Part shown: in pieces, positions 55,441 through 64,000 of the stretch
Layout: every line of letters begins with the position of its first letter
Numbering within the stretch: position 1 is the stretch's first letter
NCBI GenBank assembly: GCA_903899985.1
Contig: CAIULL010000139.1
Span: 1 to 64,000 of the forward strand
From: an uncultured Schlesneria sp.
GTDB taxonomy: Bacteria; Planctomycetota; Planctomycetia; Planctomycetales; Planctomycetaceae
Direction of reading: 5' to 3'
DNA: 64,000 nucleotides
Made by a program: the position numbers and the translations under genes
Notes under the pieces: model-generated
What the model was told of the DNA's origin: nothing
The model's input: only the letters and a program-made list of their open reading frames with translations
Database searches by the model: none

Positions 55441-56103
55441 ATGACCGAAGCCTCGACAATTACGCTGGCGATGATGCGAGAGTCCCTTTATAGCGCCGTC
55501 GTCAGTGACGCACTCGACGCGCTGGGCTATAAACGGCAGTCGCCCCGATTGCCGCTACGTCCGTTTACGACCAGCGGCTTATTGGTGGGACGATGCAAGA
55601 CAACGCTCTGGGTCGACATGGCTCATGTCGATTCCCACCCGTACGAGCTGGAATTAAAGGCGGTCGACGAATGCCAGCCTGATGACATTCTGATCGCCGC
55701 AGCCGGTGGATCGGAACGGTCAGGGATCTGGGGCGAATTACTGACGACCGCTGCGCTGAATCGTGGTTGTGTTGGTGCTATTGTCGATGGAGCCATCCGT
55801 GATGTCAGCAAGATTCGTGCGCTGAATTTTCCCGTATTCGCGCGATCGACGTGCGTTTACGACAGCCTGAACCGACAACGGGTCGTCGATGTTGACGTGC
55901 CGGTGGAACTGGATGGAGTTCACTTTCACCCCGGCGATCTCGTATTCGCCGATGAAGACGGGATCGTCGTCGTCCCTCAGATCGTCGAACAAGAAGCCAT
56001 TCGGCGCGCCTGGGACAAAGTCCATGCAGAAAATGTCGTTCGTGATTCGATCCGAAACGGACTGAAGGCGACGGAGGCATTCGCAAAATACGGCGTTCTC
56101 TAA
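55441..56103 (+). CDS. RraA-like / HMG aldolase family protein
   Basis: A 220-residue protein of the RraA/4-hydroxy-4-methyl-2-oxoglutarate aldolase fold. The key loop SGIWGELLTTAALNRGCVGA provides the substrate-binding glycines. VDGAIRDVSKIR contains the conserved Arg-Asp pair that binds the metal and substrate. FHPGDLVFADEDGIVVVP is the typical C-terminal strand block, followed by a helical tail. Relatives are aldolases or oxaloacetate decarboxylases; true RraA inhibitors of RNase E are shorter (about 160 residues) and lack the tail, so an enzyme is more likely. ATG 55441. A strong hairpin follows the gene. Confidence 0.82.
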   Translation: MTEASTITLAMMRESLYSAVVSDALDALGYKRQSPRLPLRPFTTSGLLVGRCKTTLWVDMAHVDSHPYELELKAVDECQPDDILIAAAGGSERSGIWGELLTTAALNRGCVGAIVDGAIRDVSKIRALNFPVFARSTCVYDSLNRQRVVDVDVPVELDGVHFHPGDLVFADEDGIVVVPQIVEQEAIRRAWDKVHAENVVRDSIRNGLKATEAFAKYGVL

Positions 56104-56135
56104 GAAGCAGCGTTTTTCCTTGTGGAACGGTTCCT

Positions 56136-56166
56136 GTCAGCGGCCGGAATGCGTTCGGCCGCTGAC
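56136..56166 (+). terminator. GC-rich hairpin after the RraA-like gene
   Basis: GTCAGCGGCCG and CGGCCGCTGAC form a perfect 11-bp stem around a 9-nt loop, 33 nt after the stop codon. No T-run follows, so termination would be of the T-less type or serve as an RNA-end stabiliser. The remainder of the 312-bp gap to the next gene (56104-56415) shows no further feature. Confidence 0.6.
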
Positions 56167-56415
56167 CGAACCTATAGCTACTGCGTATAATCGTTAATCT
56201 CTGCCAGTCATCTTCAAGATCCGTTGATTCCGTGGAAAACGGACTTCACAACGGCAGGGATTGCTGACGACGATAGTCAGCCTGAGGGCATCATGTAAAA
56301 ACCAGATCACACCAACTCAAGAATTTGAGCCGCAGGTCTTGCGACCAGATAAGTCGCGTGAGTTGATGATTTTTGGTGAATTTCGATGCCTGTATCGAGC
56401 CGACAGGGGGAAGTC

Positions 56416-57270
56416 ATGTTTGGACGTCTCGTTACTCTGATTGCCGTTGTCGTCTTCGCGATCCCTGTTATCGCGGGAGAAATTTACGTTGACAGTTCTC
56501 TGGGCCGCGACAGCTATGACGGGGCCAGTATCGAATCTCGAGGTGCAAACTCCGGGCCTGTCGCGTCGCTTGAACGCGCGATTCAACTGGCACAATTCAG
56601 TGATGTCATCGTCCTGCGCAATACCGGAATCCCGTATTACGGTTCGATCTCGCTGACGGGCGAACGGCATAGTGGGACGCGTTATCGCCCATTCGCCATT
56701 GAGGGAAACGGCGCAACGATCAGTGGCTTACGATCTGTTCCACCTGGAAGCTGGCAACAGGTCAGCCAGAACCTCTGGAAGATCACTTTGACGCGAAAGG
56801 GTTACTACCGTCTTTTGCGAAACGATCGATCGCTTCCCGAGTACGTTCCTCAAGACGGGCTGGAACCACTTTCAACAATGAAGGCGGGTCATTGGGTCGC
56901 GTGGCGAGGGAGTTTGTATTTCCGGCAGGACGGAGTGAATCATCCTGAAGACGAGGCGTTTGCTTATGCAGCCGATCAGACCGGTATTTCTCTGCATCAA
57001 GTCAGCAATGTGCTGATCTCGAACGTGACGTTACAGCATTTCCGTTTTGATGGACTGCACGCCCAGGGGCTGTGTGATGGGATCATTCTCGACAACGTGA
57101 CGGCGATGGAAAATGGTCGTGCCGGAGTCGTCTCAAGTGGTGCGTCAAGAATCGAGCTTTTCGGTGGTAAAATTACAGGCAACGGCCGTCATCAGTTGCT
57201 CGTGATGAATCGTTCGTTCGCGATCCCGAACGATTGTGATATCGAAGACTCATCACCGGTTGGCAAGTGA
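56416..57270 (+). CDS. Secreted right-handed beta-helix-like protein
   Basis: A 284-residue exported protein. Signal peptide about residues 1-20 (LVTLIAVVVFAIPVIA). The mature start EIYVDSSLGRDSYDGAS and the 'LERAIQLAQFSDVIVLRN' segment are typical openings of planctomycete parallel beta-helix proteins (YVDxxxGxDxxxG). The later 'NVLISNVTLQHFRFDGLHAQ', 'GIILDNVTAMENGRAGVV' and 'RIELFGGKITGNGRHQLLVM' look like beta-helix rungs. At 284 residues it is short for the class. ATG 56416 has GGGGA upstream; TTG or ATG starts farther out are discarded. I see no catalytic motif; sugar-polymer binding or lysis is only a guess. Confidence 0.72.
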   Translation: MFGRLVTLIAVVVFAIPVIAGEIYVDSSLGRDSYDGASIESRGANSGPVASLERAIQLAQFSDVIVLRNTGIPYYGSISLTGERHSGTRYRPFAIEGNGATISGLRSVPPGSWQQVSQNLWKITLTRKGYYRLLRNDRSLPEYVPQDGLEPLSTMKAGHWVAWRGSLYFRQDGVNHPEDEAFAYAADQTGISLHQVSNVLISNVTLQHFRFDGLHAQGLCDGIILDNVTAMENGRAGVVSSGASRIELFGGKITGNGRHQLLVMNRSFAIPNDCDIEDSSPVGK

Positions 57271-57312
57271 TTGGATCAGACCAGACCGGTGACGCGATAA
57301 GGTGTCCGAGCG

Positions 57313-57495
57313 TTACCGGGGAATTGGAATCGATGCAACTTCCCTGGGGTCGTTCATTCGAGGGTCATCGTGGATTTCTCCCTCGTCCACTCGAAATGTC
57401 ACTTCGCCGTTATCGATATCGATCACTGTGATGACTGTGTCACCGACTCGCAAAATATCACCGACGGTCAGATCGAAATCGTGAATTTGCACCAT
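57313..57495 (-). CDS. Small CsrA-like conserved protein
   Basis: A 60-residue protein with a strong GGAGG just upstream of ATG 57495 (spacing only 3-4 nt). The sequence LTVGDILRVGDTVITVIDID, then EVTFRVDEGE, resembles the beta-strand core of CsrA (GD-x-I-x-VTV-x-x-I), but the RNA-contact residues of CsrA (the N-terminal LxLxRK and the GxEAP segment) are missing. The tail is Pro/Arg-rich. It lies 97 bp after glnD on the same strand and may be the last gene of the nitrogen cluster. RNA or small-ligand binding is a guess from fold similarity only. Confidence 0.6.
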   Translation of the reverse strand: MVQIHDFDLTVGDILRVGDTVITVIDIDNGEVTFRVDEGEIHDDPRMNDPREVASIPIPR

Positions 57496-57591
57496 TAACC
57501 TCCGTGTATCAATGGGTAAAGACGTGGCTCATGACCCGGCTAATATAGCGGCCATGGGAACGTCCCGCAATAACGTTCACCATGTTTCAGC

Positions 57592-60342
57592 CTATTGTTC
57601 GGCAAGTGCCGACTTCTCAAAGCTGGCTAACTGGGTCGTTAACAGGTCGCGAATGGAATTCAGGCGTTCGCTATCGCTGACTTTCAAGCCGTCTGCATCG
57701 GTGACGAAAAATACGTCAAGCACCTGATCGAAATGGGTTGCGATCTTGGCGAGAACAACACTCAATTTCAGTTCGTAAATTGTCCTGGTAATCGTATAAA
57801 GCAGACCCGGACGATCATGAGTGAACACATCAATCACCGTGTAGCGATCCGATGATTCATTATCGACGACGACGCGCATCGGCAGATCCGAGACGGGACC
57901 GGCTGCGGCCTGCAACGCAAACTTACCCCTCGATTTCAATAATGATTCAACGTCCATTTCGCCTCGAAGCACTTTTCGAATCGTGATCGCAACATCATCG
58001 ACTCGCCATGTCGGTATCTCGCCCGAATGATCGGCATCGCGTACGCGATAGACGTCGATAATGACGCCATCCAGGGTCGTACAAATCGCTGCGGACAAAA
58101 TCACCAGTCGCTTCGCAGACAGAACCCCCGACAATTTGTGAAAACACCCGGGTGCAAGTTGCTCGTGCGTGATAATACGGTACTCAACTGTTGCCGTTTC
58201 CGAATCGTACACCGCTTCGACATGGATATCGTCTGGCTGGCGAGCCTGAGCGACGCGAAAATCATCGGCAATTCGAGCGGGGGGTGTCTCCAGCAGGTAG
58301 TGGGCAGGAAATTGATCAAGCTTTCGCGTGATGGGATCAATCTCCGTGACACGACCTGGTCCGTGATGTTTTACTGACCCCGACTCTTCAATCAAAAACG
58401 CGACTTGTTGTTTGATTGTTTTCAGTCGCGTCGCCTCATCAAAGAGATGGCTCTTGCCATTCAACCAAAGCATTGTCCGTTCATAAAGCGTTGTTGTCAG
58501 CTCAGCCTTCCATTGATTCCAGACCCCGGGACCAACCGCAGAAATATCGGCTGCCGTCAGGACAAAGAGCATCCTCAGCGATTCAGGACTACCCACTTCG
58601 TGGCTGAATTTGAGCAACACGGCAGGGTCATTAATATCGCGACGCAACGCAAGATCGGCCATCCGCAAATGACGATGAACAAGGAACATCACCTGGTCAC
58701 GCTGATGATCGGGAAGGCCCAGCCGCTGTGCAACATCCGACGCAAGACGCCTTCCGACCTCACTGTGGTCTTCTTCGTATCCCTTGCCGGCATCATGCAG
58801 CAGCAGCGCAAGATGAAGCAGTTCTTTACTGTGAATTTCACGATAGGCCTGGCCGACAGAGCCAGGATCGGCCAGGAAACCTTCAGCCGCTTCAATGGCT
58901 CGCAAAGTGTGTTCATCAACGGTGTAATGATGATACTGGTTAAATTGAAGCAGGCATCGAACGTGTTCAAAACAGGGAAGGACCGCTTCCAGCACACCAT
59001 TCTCGTGCAGACTGCGAAGGGCTTCGCCCAGCTTACCCGTCGTCTTGAGTAGTGCCAGAAACGAATGCGATGCTTCTGACGAAAGTATGGCAGGGGGCTT
59101 AATCTCCTGCTGCTTGATTTGCTCGGCCAGCTTCGGAGCGACGCGACGTCCGTAACGGGCTGCCGTCAAGTAAAGGTGCAGAACCCCCTCCAGTGTGCCG
59201 CAGGCCGTTCGGCGGGCACGTCCGCTGGGAATATCGATCGAATCTGGACCGACACTATAGATTTCATCAATTCGATAAGACATCAGGTAATCGACAGCTC
59301 GAGTGGCCCACGGCTTTCGGCGCGTCCGCTCGATTAACTGATGAGTCACATCGGCGACCGCCGAACTGTGCTGGAAGTACTCTTGCATGAACCGTTCGAC
59401 AGGAAGTTGCCCTTCGCTCGCGGAAATGTTTCTCAGCTTGGAAATCCGCAACTGATCGTCACGAGACAACGTGTCCTGCTCTTTCCCGGCGGCAAAGTGC
59501 AGATCGATTCGCAAACCGACGAGAAACTCATACGCGTGCACAAGGCGGCGAGCATCCTCCTTGGTAATTGTCCCATGAAGACGCAAGGAATCAAAATCGC
59601 CTGAACCATGCAGCGCAAATGCGATCCATCGGATCAGATGGAGATCACGCAACCCGCCCAGCGAACGTTTGACGTCAGGCTCAAGCTGCTGTGTTGTGGC
59701 ACCGAATTCCGTTCGCTCTTTGTCGCGTGCTGTCACGACTTTCGCAAGGAACTCACTGGGACCCGGCTTCGCAATGGATCGAGCGAACTTCGTTCGAAGC
59801 TGCTCGAACAACGAGGCCTCCCCCCGGAGAAGACGGGCATCAATCAATCCTGTGGCAAATTGAGGTTCTTGCTTGGCCCACGAAAGAGAATCAGCAACGG
59901 TCCGGCAACTGGCGCCGAGCTTTAATCCCGCGTCCCATAAGTCCCGCTGGACCTGCGAGGTGATTGGTTCGAAGAGGGACGTGACTTTCGGAGAATGCAG
60001 AAACAGAAGATCGAGGTCAGAATAGGGACAGACGTCGCCACGGCCCGTCCCGCCGACGGCGACGATCGCATACTGTCCACGAAGAGCCTCGGCGATCGTC
60101 GGACCTGCATCTGCAAGAACTTCCTCAAACACATTGATGACAAATTCGTCCATCAGTTGTGACAAGAAAGATGCGGTCTGCAGTCCCGACGCGCCATGCT
60201 GAAACCGCTTGCGAGTCTGTTGCCTGACGTCCTCGATCCGTTTCCGCAACACAGCGATTCGCTCTGTTCGAGCGACCGGTGTTGGATTGGAACCCGCAAC
60301 GACTGACGGGGCACGAAACTCGGAAGTGGCGGCCTCCATCAT
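57592..60342 (-). CDS. glnD: PII uridylyltransferase / uridylyl-removing enzyme
   Basis: A 916-residue bifunctional sensor of glutamine that uridylylates PII at low nitrogen and removes UMP at high nitrogen. The nucleotidyltransferase domain (about residues 90-290) has GGTGRGDVCPYSDLDLLFLH, the G-G-x-G-R-x5-S-D-x-D signature. The HD domain is intact (HYTVDEHTLRAIEAAEGF and LLLHDAGKGYEEDHSEVGR), so both activities are expected. Two C-terminal ACT domains follow (the last with SSDRYTVIDVFTHDRPGLLY). ATG 60342, with a second ATG directly after, is preceded by a GGGA-containing sequence. It begins 33 bp after the PII gene in the amt operon. Slightly longer than E. coli GlnD. Confidence 0.95.
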   Translation of the reverse strand: MMEAATSEFRAPSVVAGSNPTPVARTERIAVLRKRIEDVRQQTRKRFQHGASGLQTASFLSQLMDEFVINVFEEVLADAGPTIAEALRGQYAIVAVGGTGRGDVCPYSDLDLLFLHSPKVTSLFEPITSQVQRDLWDAGLKLGASCRTVADSLSWAKQEPQFATGLIDARLLRGEASLFEQLRTKFARSIAKPGPSEFLAKVVTARDKERTEFGATTQQLEPDVKRSLGGLRDLHLIRWIAFALHGSGDFDSLRLHGTITKEDARRLVHAYEFLVGLRIDLHFAAGKEQDTLSRDDQLRISKLRNISASEGQLPVERFMQEYFQHSSAVADVTHQLIERTRRKPWATRAVDYLMSYRIDEIYSVGPDSIDIPSGRARRTACGTLEGVLHLYLTAARYGRRVAPKLAEQIKQQEIKPPAILSSEASHSFLALLKTTGKLGEALRSLHENGVLEAVLPCFEHVRCLLQFNQYHHYTVDEHTLRAIEAAEGFLADPGSVGQAYREIHSKELLHLALLLHDAGKGYEEDHSEVGRRLASDVAQRLGLPDHQRDQVMFLVHRHLRMADLALRRDINDPAVLLKFSHEVGSPESLRMLFVLTAADISAVGPGVWNQWKAELTTTLYERTMLWLNGKSHLFDEATRLKTIKQQVAFLIEESGSVKHHGPGRVTEIDPITRKLDQFPAHYLLETPPARIADDFRVAQARQPDDIHVEAVYDSETATVEYRIITHEQLAPGCFHKLSGVLSAKRLVILSAAICTTLDGVIIDVYRVRDADHSGEIPTWRVDDVAITIRKVLRGEMDVESLLKSRGKFALQAAAGPVSDLPMRVVVDNESSDRYTVIDVFTHDRPGLLYTITRTIYELKLSVVLAKIATHFDQVLDVFFVTDADGLKVSDSERLNSIRDLLTTQLASFEKSALAEQ

Positions 60343-60375
60343 CGCTCATTCCCGAAGGTCGTTTGTGGCTGAAGA

Positions 60376-60732
<357 letters not shown>

Positions 60733-60771
60733 TTATCTCGGACCATTAAAAACTTCATATGCCGAGCGCTT

Positions 60772-60822
60772 CTTCACTGATTGTGAAGTCTCGGTCTCGA
60801 TGCGTCAATTGACATTTGACGC
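60772..60822. other. Two small hairpins between the PII genes
   Basis: CTTCAC-TGATT-GTGAAG (60772-60788) and GCGTCAA-TTGACAT-TTGACGC (60802-60822) are both perfect. They lie in the 156 bp between the two PII genes and may act as an RNA processing, attenuation or differential-stability signal on the minus-strand transcript. Confidence 0.5.
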
Positions 60823-60870
60823 GGATTGCGTGCTTCATCACGTTTTACCGGCGATTATATCCCCGTCTAC

Positions 60871-61254
<384 letters not shown>

Positions 61255-61258
61255 CTAT

Positions 61259-61273
61259 GAAATTACCGTGCCA
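61259..61273 (-). promoter_or_regulatory. Imperfect sigma-54-like site upstream of the amt-adjacent PII gene
   Basis: On the minus strand TGGCAC-N5-TTTC has a perfect -24 box, but the -12 box has TC instead of GC. It ends 50 bp before the PII start. This may be a weak internal promoter or a chance match. Confidence 0.3.
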
Positions 61274-61385
61274 GTACCAGACATCGTCCCTCATGAACCC
61301 CTCGCATCATCCCTGCAGAAACCCCATGTGAACGGGTGACAGTTGCCGGAAAAAGCACGACTGGCACCGGTCAACAAAATCGGGA

Positions 61386-62792
61386 TCAATAGAAAATATA
61401 ACCTTCTTCACCATGCTGATTGATATCCAGCCCCTGCAATTCCCCGGCTTGATTCACTCGCAAGCCAAGAACGGCATCGACAATCTTCAGGATGATCACA
61501 GTTCCAACAATCGCCAGCAACATCGCGGCCCCCGCACCCACGGCTTGAGCAACCACTTGATTTGCATTCCCTTCAAGCAATCCGCACGGTTCTGTCACAC
61601 CAGGAATTACTGCTCGAGTTGCGAAAACGCCCGTCAGCAGTGCCCCTAACGTCCCGCCGACCCCGTGAACTCCGAACGCATCCAGTGAATCATCGTAACC
61701 AAACTTGTTCTTAATTGTCGTACAGGCATAGAAACAGACGGCACCGGCGCACAGGCCGAGAATAATACCGCTCATCGGCGTCGCTGATCCGCTGGCTGGC
61801 GTGACACAAACAAGCCCTGCCACCGCACCAGAACAGGCACCAAGGATGCTTGGCTTGCCGCGCACCACCCACTCGATCAATGCCCAGGAAATTGTCCCCG
61901 CTGCTGCAGCCATGTGTGTTGTGACAAATGCGTTTGCCGCACGAAGATCAGCCGCACCGGCGCTTCCCGCGTTAAACCCGAACCATCCAAACCACAGCAT
62001 CGTTGCACCGATGTATGTGTATGTCAGATTATGAGGCGGCATCGGCTCTTGCCCATACCCCAGGCGTCGTCCCAGCAAAAGCGAACAAACCAGCGCTGAG
62101 ATCCCAGAAGTGATGTGAACGACGGTTCCACCCGCGAAGTCATAGGCTCGATAAGTCGCCTTGGCATTCAACTCGGAACACCATCCAAGATCTGACCAGA
62201 CCCAGTGAGCAACCGGACAATAAATGAAAGTTCCCCACAAGATCGAGAACAACACCATCGAACTGAATTTCATTCGCTCGGCAAATGCACCACAAATCAA
62301 CGCAGGAGTGATGATGAAGAACATCATCTGAAACACCATGTGAACCGATCGCGGCAGCGAAGGGCTGTATGCGGGATGCACGCCAATCTTCAACGTCTCG
62401 TCCCAATACGGAGCGACCCCGTTTAAGAACGCGTACTTGAAATCGCCAACTAGCCCCAACCCTCCGACAGAATCACCAAAGCACAGACTGTAACCGTATA
62501 ACGCCCAGATAACCGACATCACTCCCATCAGCGTGATGCACTGCATCATCACACCTAAAATATTTTTCTTCCGAACTAACCCGCCGTAGAACAAAGCCAG
62601 ACCAGGTGCCGTCATCATAAGCACAAGTGCTGAAGACGTAAGCATCCATGCGATGTCGCCGGAATTAAATTGATTAGGCGGCGGAGCCTGAGCCGGCGCT
62701 GCGGAACCAGCCGCTTCTTCGGCGAACAGATGACCTGCTGACGCAGACGTAAATAAAAATACCGCGAGCGCGGCCCAGAACTTGGACTTCAC
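61386..62792 (-). CDS. amt: Ammonium transporter (Amt/Rh family)
   Basis: A 468-residue channel for ammonium in the inner membrane. An N-terminal signal-like segment (about residues 1-25) precedes the first helix, as in E. coli AmtB. The conserved blocks are 'ALVLMMTAPGLALFYGGLVR', 'GTFIYCPVAHWVW' (pore His), DFAGGTVVHITSG and DDSLDAFGVHGVGG (second pore His). About 11 helices follow the signal segment. The C-terminus GYIFY is preceded by a cytoplasmic tail that would contact PII. GTG 62792 has AGGGAG upstream. It is the first gene of a likely operon with two PII genes and glnD, led by a sigma-54 promoter. Confidence 0.95.
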   Translation of the reverse strand: MKSKFWAALAVFLFTSASAGHLFAEEAAGSAAPAQAPPPNQFNSGDIAWMLTSSALVLMMTAPGLALFYGGLVRKKNILGVMMQCITLMGVMSVIWALYGYSLCFGDSVGGLGLVGDFKYAFLNGVAPYWDETLKIGVHPAYSPSLPRSVHMVFQMMFFIITPALICGAFAERMKFSSMVLFSILWGTFIYCPVAHWVWSDLGWCSELNAKATYRAYDFAGGTVVHITSGISALVCSLLLGRRLGYGQEPMPPHNLTYTYIGATMLWFGWFGFNAGSAGAADLRAANAFVTTHMAAAAGTISWALIEWVVRGKPSILGACSGAVAGLVCVTPASGSATPMSGIILGLCAGAVCFYACTTIKNKFGYDDSLDAFGVHGVGGTLGALLTGVFATRAVIPGVTEPCGLLEGNANQVVAQAVGAGAAMLLAIVGTVIILKIVDAVLGLRVNQAGELQGLDINQHGEEGYIFY

Positions 62793-62910
62793 ACAATTCT
62801 CCCTGTGAACAAGATTTGAACATGAACTTCACCCGACGAATTCCACCATAGATTCGGGGTGAATAACGGGACACCCATTGGGAATGGGTAGTTCCACGTA
62901 CGAAATCAAA

Positions 62911-62926
62911 GGCAAGTTGCGTGCCA
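62911..62926 (-). promoter_or_regulatory. Sigma-54 promoter of the amt operon
   Basis: On the minus strand the sequence is TGGCAC-GCAAC-TTGC, a full match to the consensus -24/-12 boxes with the required five-base spacer. Transcription would start near 62900, giving a leader of about 108 nt before amt. A perfect palindrome GTGCCA-N7-TGGCAC (62921-62939) overlaps the -24 box from upstream and may be an operator. Sigma-54 promoters need an enhancer-binding activator such as NtrC; I could not find its usual site by eye in the remaining upstream sequence. Confidence 0.85.
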
Positions 62927-63047
62927 TAAATTTTGGCACCGAAAGAAGTATGGTTGGCAGTGAAACGCGATTTCATCACAATACGACTGATCAACGTCAT
63001 CAACATCCGCACGTCCGACATCGACACTCTGCCACAGGAACGCTTTT

Positions 63048-63965
63048 TTGAATACGGTGACCACAACCCTCTGTGCTTTCTTTCTGGGCACAGGGTTGGC
63101 GATCTCCTTTGAACGACTGAGTGATCGCGAGCGACGATCTTTTCAGATCCCCCTGGTTTCCAACAAGACCCGCTGGCTCCGAGGCACCTTGATCGTGCTG
63201 GCAACCGCCGTGATTTTTGGGTCATTTCAATGGGCCTCGTTAGGACAGGGGTGCCTGAAAACTCCCGAAGTCCAACCATCAGCAAACGGGCAATACTGGC
63301 AATTGGCATATCATCTCACACTGATGGGCCTGTTAATCCTTTCGACGGCAATCGATTTCGACTGCTACGTGATCCCTGACTCGATCACGTTGCCGGGAAC
63401 ACTGATCGGGGTTTTCGGTGCCGCCTTGATTGGCGAGGCTCAAATCTGTCACCTGTGGGTCGACTGGGCGACGGCGATCCCGCAACTGAGAGGGCCCTAC
63501 ATTCCCGCCTGGTACGACAAATACCGATTCTTACACGGATTCGCCTGGAGCACCGCAGGCCTCATCACAGGAGCAGGCCTGACCTGGCTGGCCCGTCAGA
63601 TCAGCTCACGTGTGCTTGGACAGGAAGCCATGGGATCGGGCGATGTCACATTAATGGCGATGATTGGCAGCTACCTGGGCTGGCAGGGTGTGACTTTGGT
63701 TTTCCTCATCGCTCCACTGACGGGAATCATCTTCGGAGTTCTGATTCGAATGGTTTCCGGAAAAACATACCTCCCCTACGGCCCGTGGCTCAGCATCGCT
63801 GCTGTGATCGTGCTGTTCACATGGGGCCGCCTCTGGGAACAGACTCGGATGATCTTCAGCGACTGGATCAGCGTGGCGATGCTCGGAGCCGTTGGCGGCC
63901 TTGGTTTCGTCGTACTGCTTTTTCTCGTTCAACTCTACAAATCAATCCCCACACGAAACCTTTAA
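63048..63965 (+). CDS. Prepilin peptidase (type IV, A24 family)
   Basis: A 305-residue polytopic membrane aspartic protease that cleaves leader peptides of type IV-pilin-like proteins. The two catalytic aspartates are in STAIDFDCYVIPDSITLPG and MGSGDVTLMAMIGSYLGW (the GxGD motif). About seven hydrophobic spans are visible. An insertion between the two catalytic parts (about residues 130-165, with 'IPQLRGPYIPAWYDKYRFLH') is longer than in the short family members. The N-terminal zinc-binding methylase domain of PilD is absent. TTG 63048 has AGGA 8 nt upstream; GTG 63057 is the alternative. It stands alone, divergent from amt. Confidence 0.88.
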   Translation: MNTVTTTLCAFFLGTGLAISFERLSDRERRSFQIPLVSNKTRWLRGTLIVLATAVIFGSFQWASLGQGCLKTPEVQPSANGQYWQLAYHLTLMGLLILSTAIDFDCYVIPDSITLPGTLIGVFGAALIGEAQICHLWVDWATAIPQLRGPYIPAWYDKYRFLHGFAWSTAGLITGAGLTWLARQISSRVLGQEAMGSGDVTLMAMIGSYLGWQGVTLVFLIAPLTGIIFGVLIRMVSGKTYLPYGPWLSIAAVIVLFTWGRLWEQTRMIFSDWISVAMLGAVGGLGFVVLLFLVQLYKSIPTRNL

Positions 63966-64000
63966 CGGAATCAGGCGACTTGATTTTCCCGTTGAGCTGA

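Overview
The window reads as a chromosomal stretch of a planctomycete (Planctomycetota; probably the Planctomycetaceae side of the phylum, which is inference because no rRNA is present). The evidence is the gene content. There are two DUF1549/DUF1553 proteins, one with a planctomycete cytochrome c head, and two DUF1501 proteins. There are also PQQ-like propeller membrane proteins with a W-x-GFRGP entry motif, an FHA protein with a trypsin-like tail, and a 4252-residue secreted giant carrying the planctomycete N-terminal motif LEDRVLLS. Starts are often GTG or TTG behind good Shine-Dalgarno sequences.

Layout. 0-12 kb: DUF2721 membrane protein, methyltransferase, PQQ-like propeller protein, YncE/phosphoesterase fusion, apolipoprotein N-acyltransferase (lnt), a radical SAM protein, an FHA/pseudo-protease and a small LRR membrane protein. 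12-28 kb: cytochrome/DUF1549/DUF1553 protein, hemL with an upstream Ala/Pro-rich protein, a ricin-esterase-SMP30 fusion co-transcribed with an LctP-type permease, gamma-glutamyltransferase, methyltransferase plus lone FtsX/MacB-type permease, nitroreductase, DUF1501. 28.4-30 kb: a gene-poor region with a 10-bp tandem array and a series of hairpins. 30-42.7 kb: one giant gene built from seven BACON-propeller-BACON modules and a cadherin-like tail. 42.7-45.2 kb: an accessory island with three copies of a three-hairpin REP-like element, an IS200-type TnpA between two inverted copies, and a PIN-domain gene. 45.3-57.3 kb: DUF1549/1553-DUF1501 pair, amidohydrolase, tex, HpcH/HpaI aldolase, DoxX, metallophosphoesterase, RraA-like protein and a secreted beta-helix-like protein. 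57.3-62.9 kb: a nitrogen cluster on the minus strand, amt - PII - PII - glnD - small CsrA-like protein, headed by a full-consensus sigma-54 promoter. 63-64 kb: prepilin peptidase.

How the genes work together. The clearest circuit is the nitrogen operon. A sigma-54 site upstream of amt should respond to nitrogen limitation through an NtrC-type activator. Two PII proteins, both with the uridylylation Tyr51, would be modified by the GlnD encoded next door and would gate the Amt channel. The minus-strand pair at 45.4-49.1 kb is the usual planctomycete secreted DUF1549/1553 plus DUF1501 unit. The REP-like elements and TnpA form a compact REPtron-like unit.

The observations most worth a second look are four. 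All propeller repeats of the giant protein come in multiples of six (6, 6, 12, 6, 12, 6, 6). The repeat-and-hairpin tract at 29.15-29.45 kb is unexplained. The REP/TnpA unit has a PIN gene as its neighbour. The sigma-54 promoter heads the amt operon. All family assignments come from reading motifs by eye; no database search was run.
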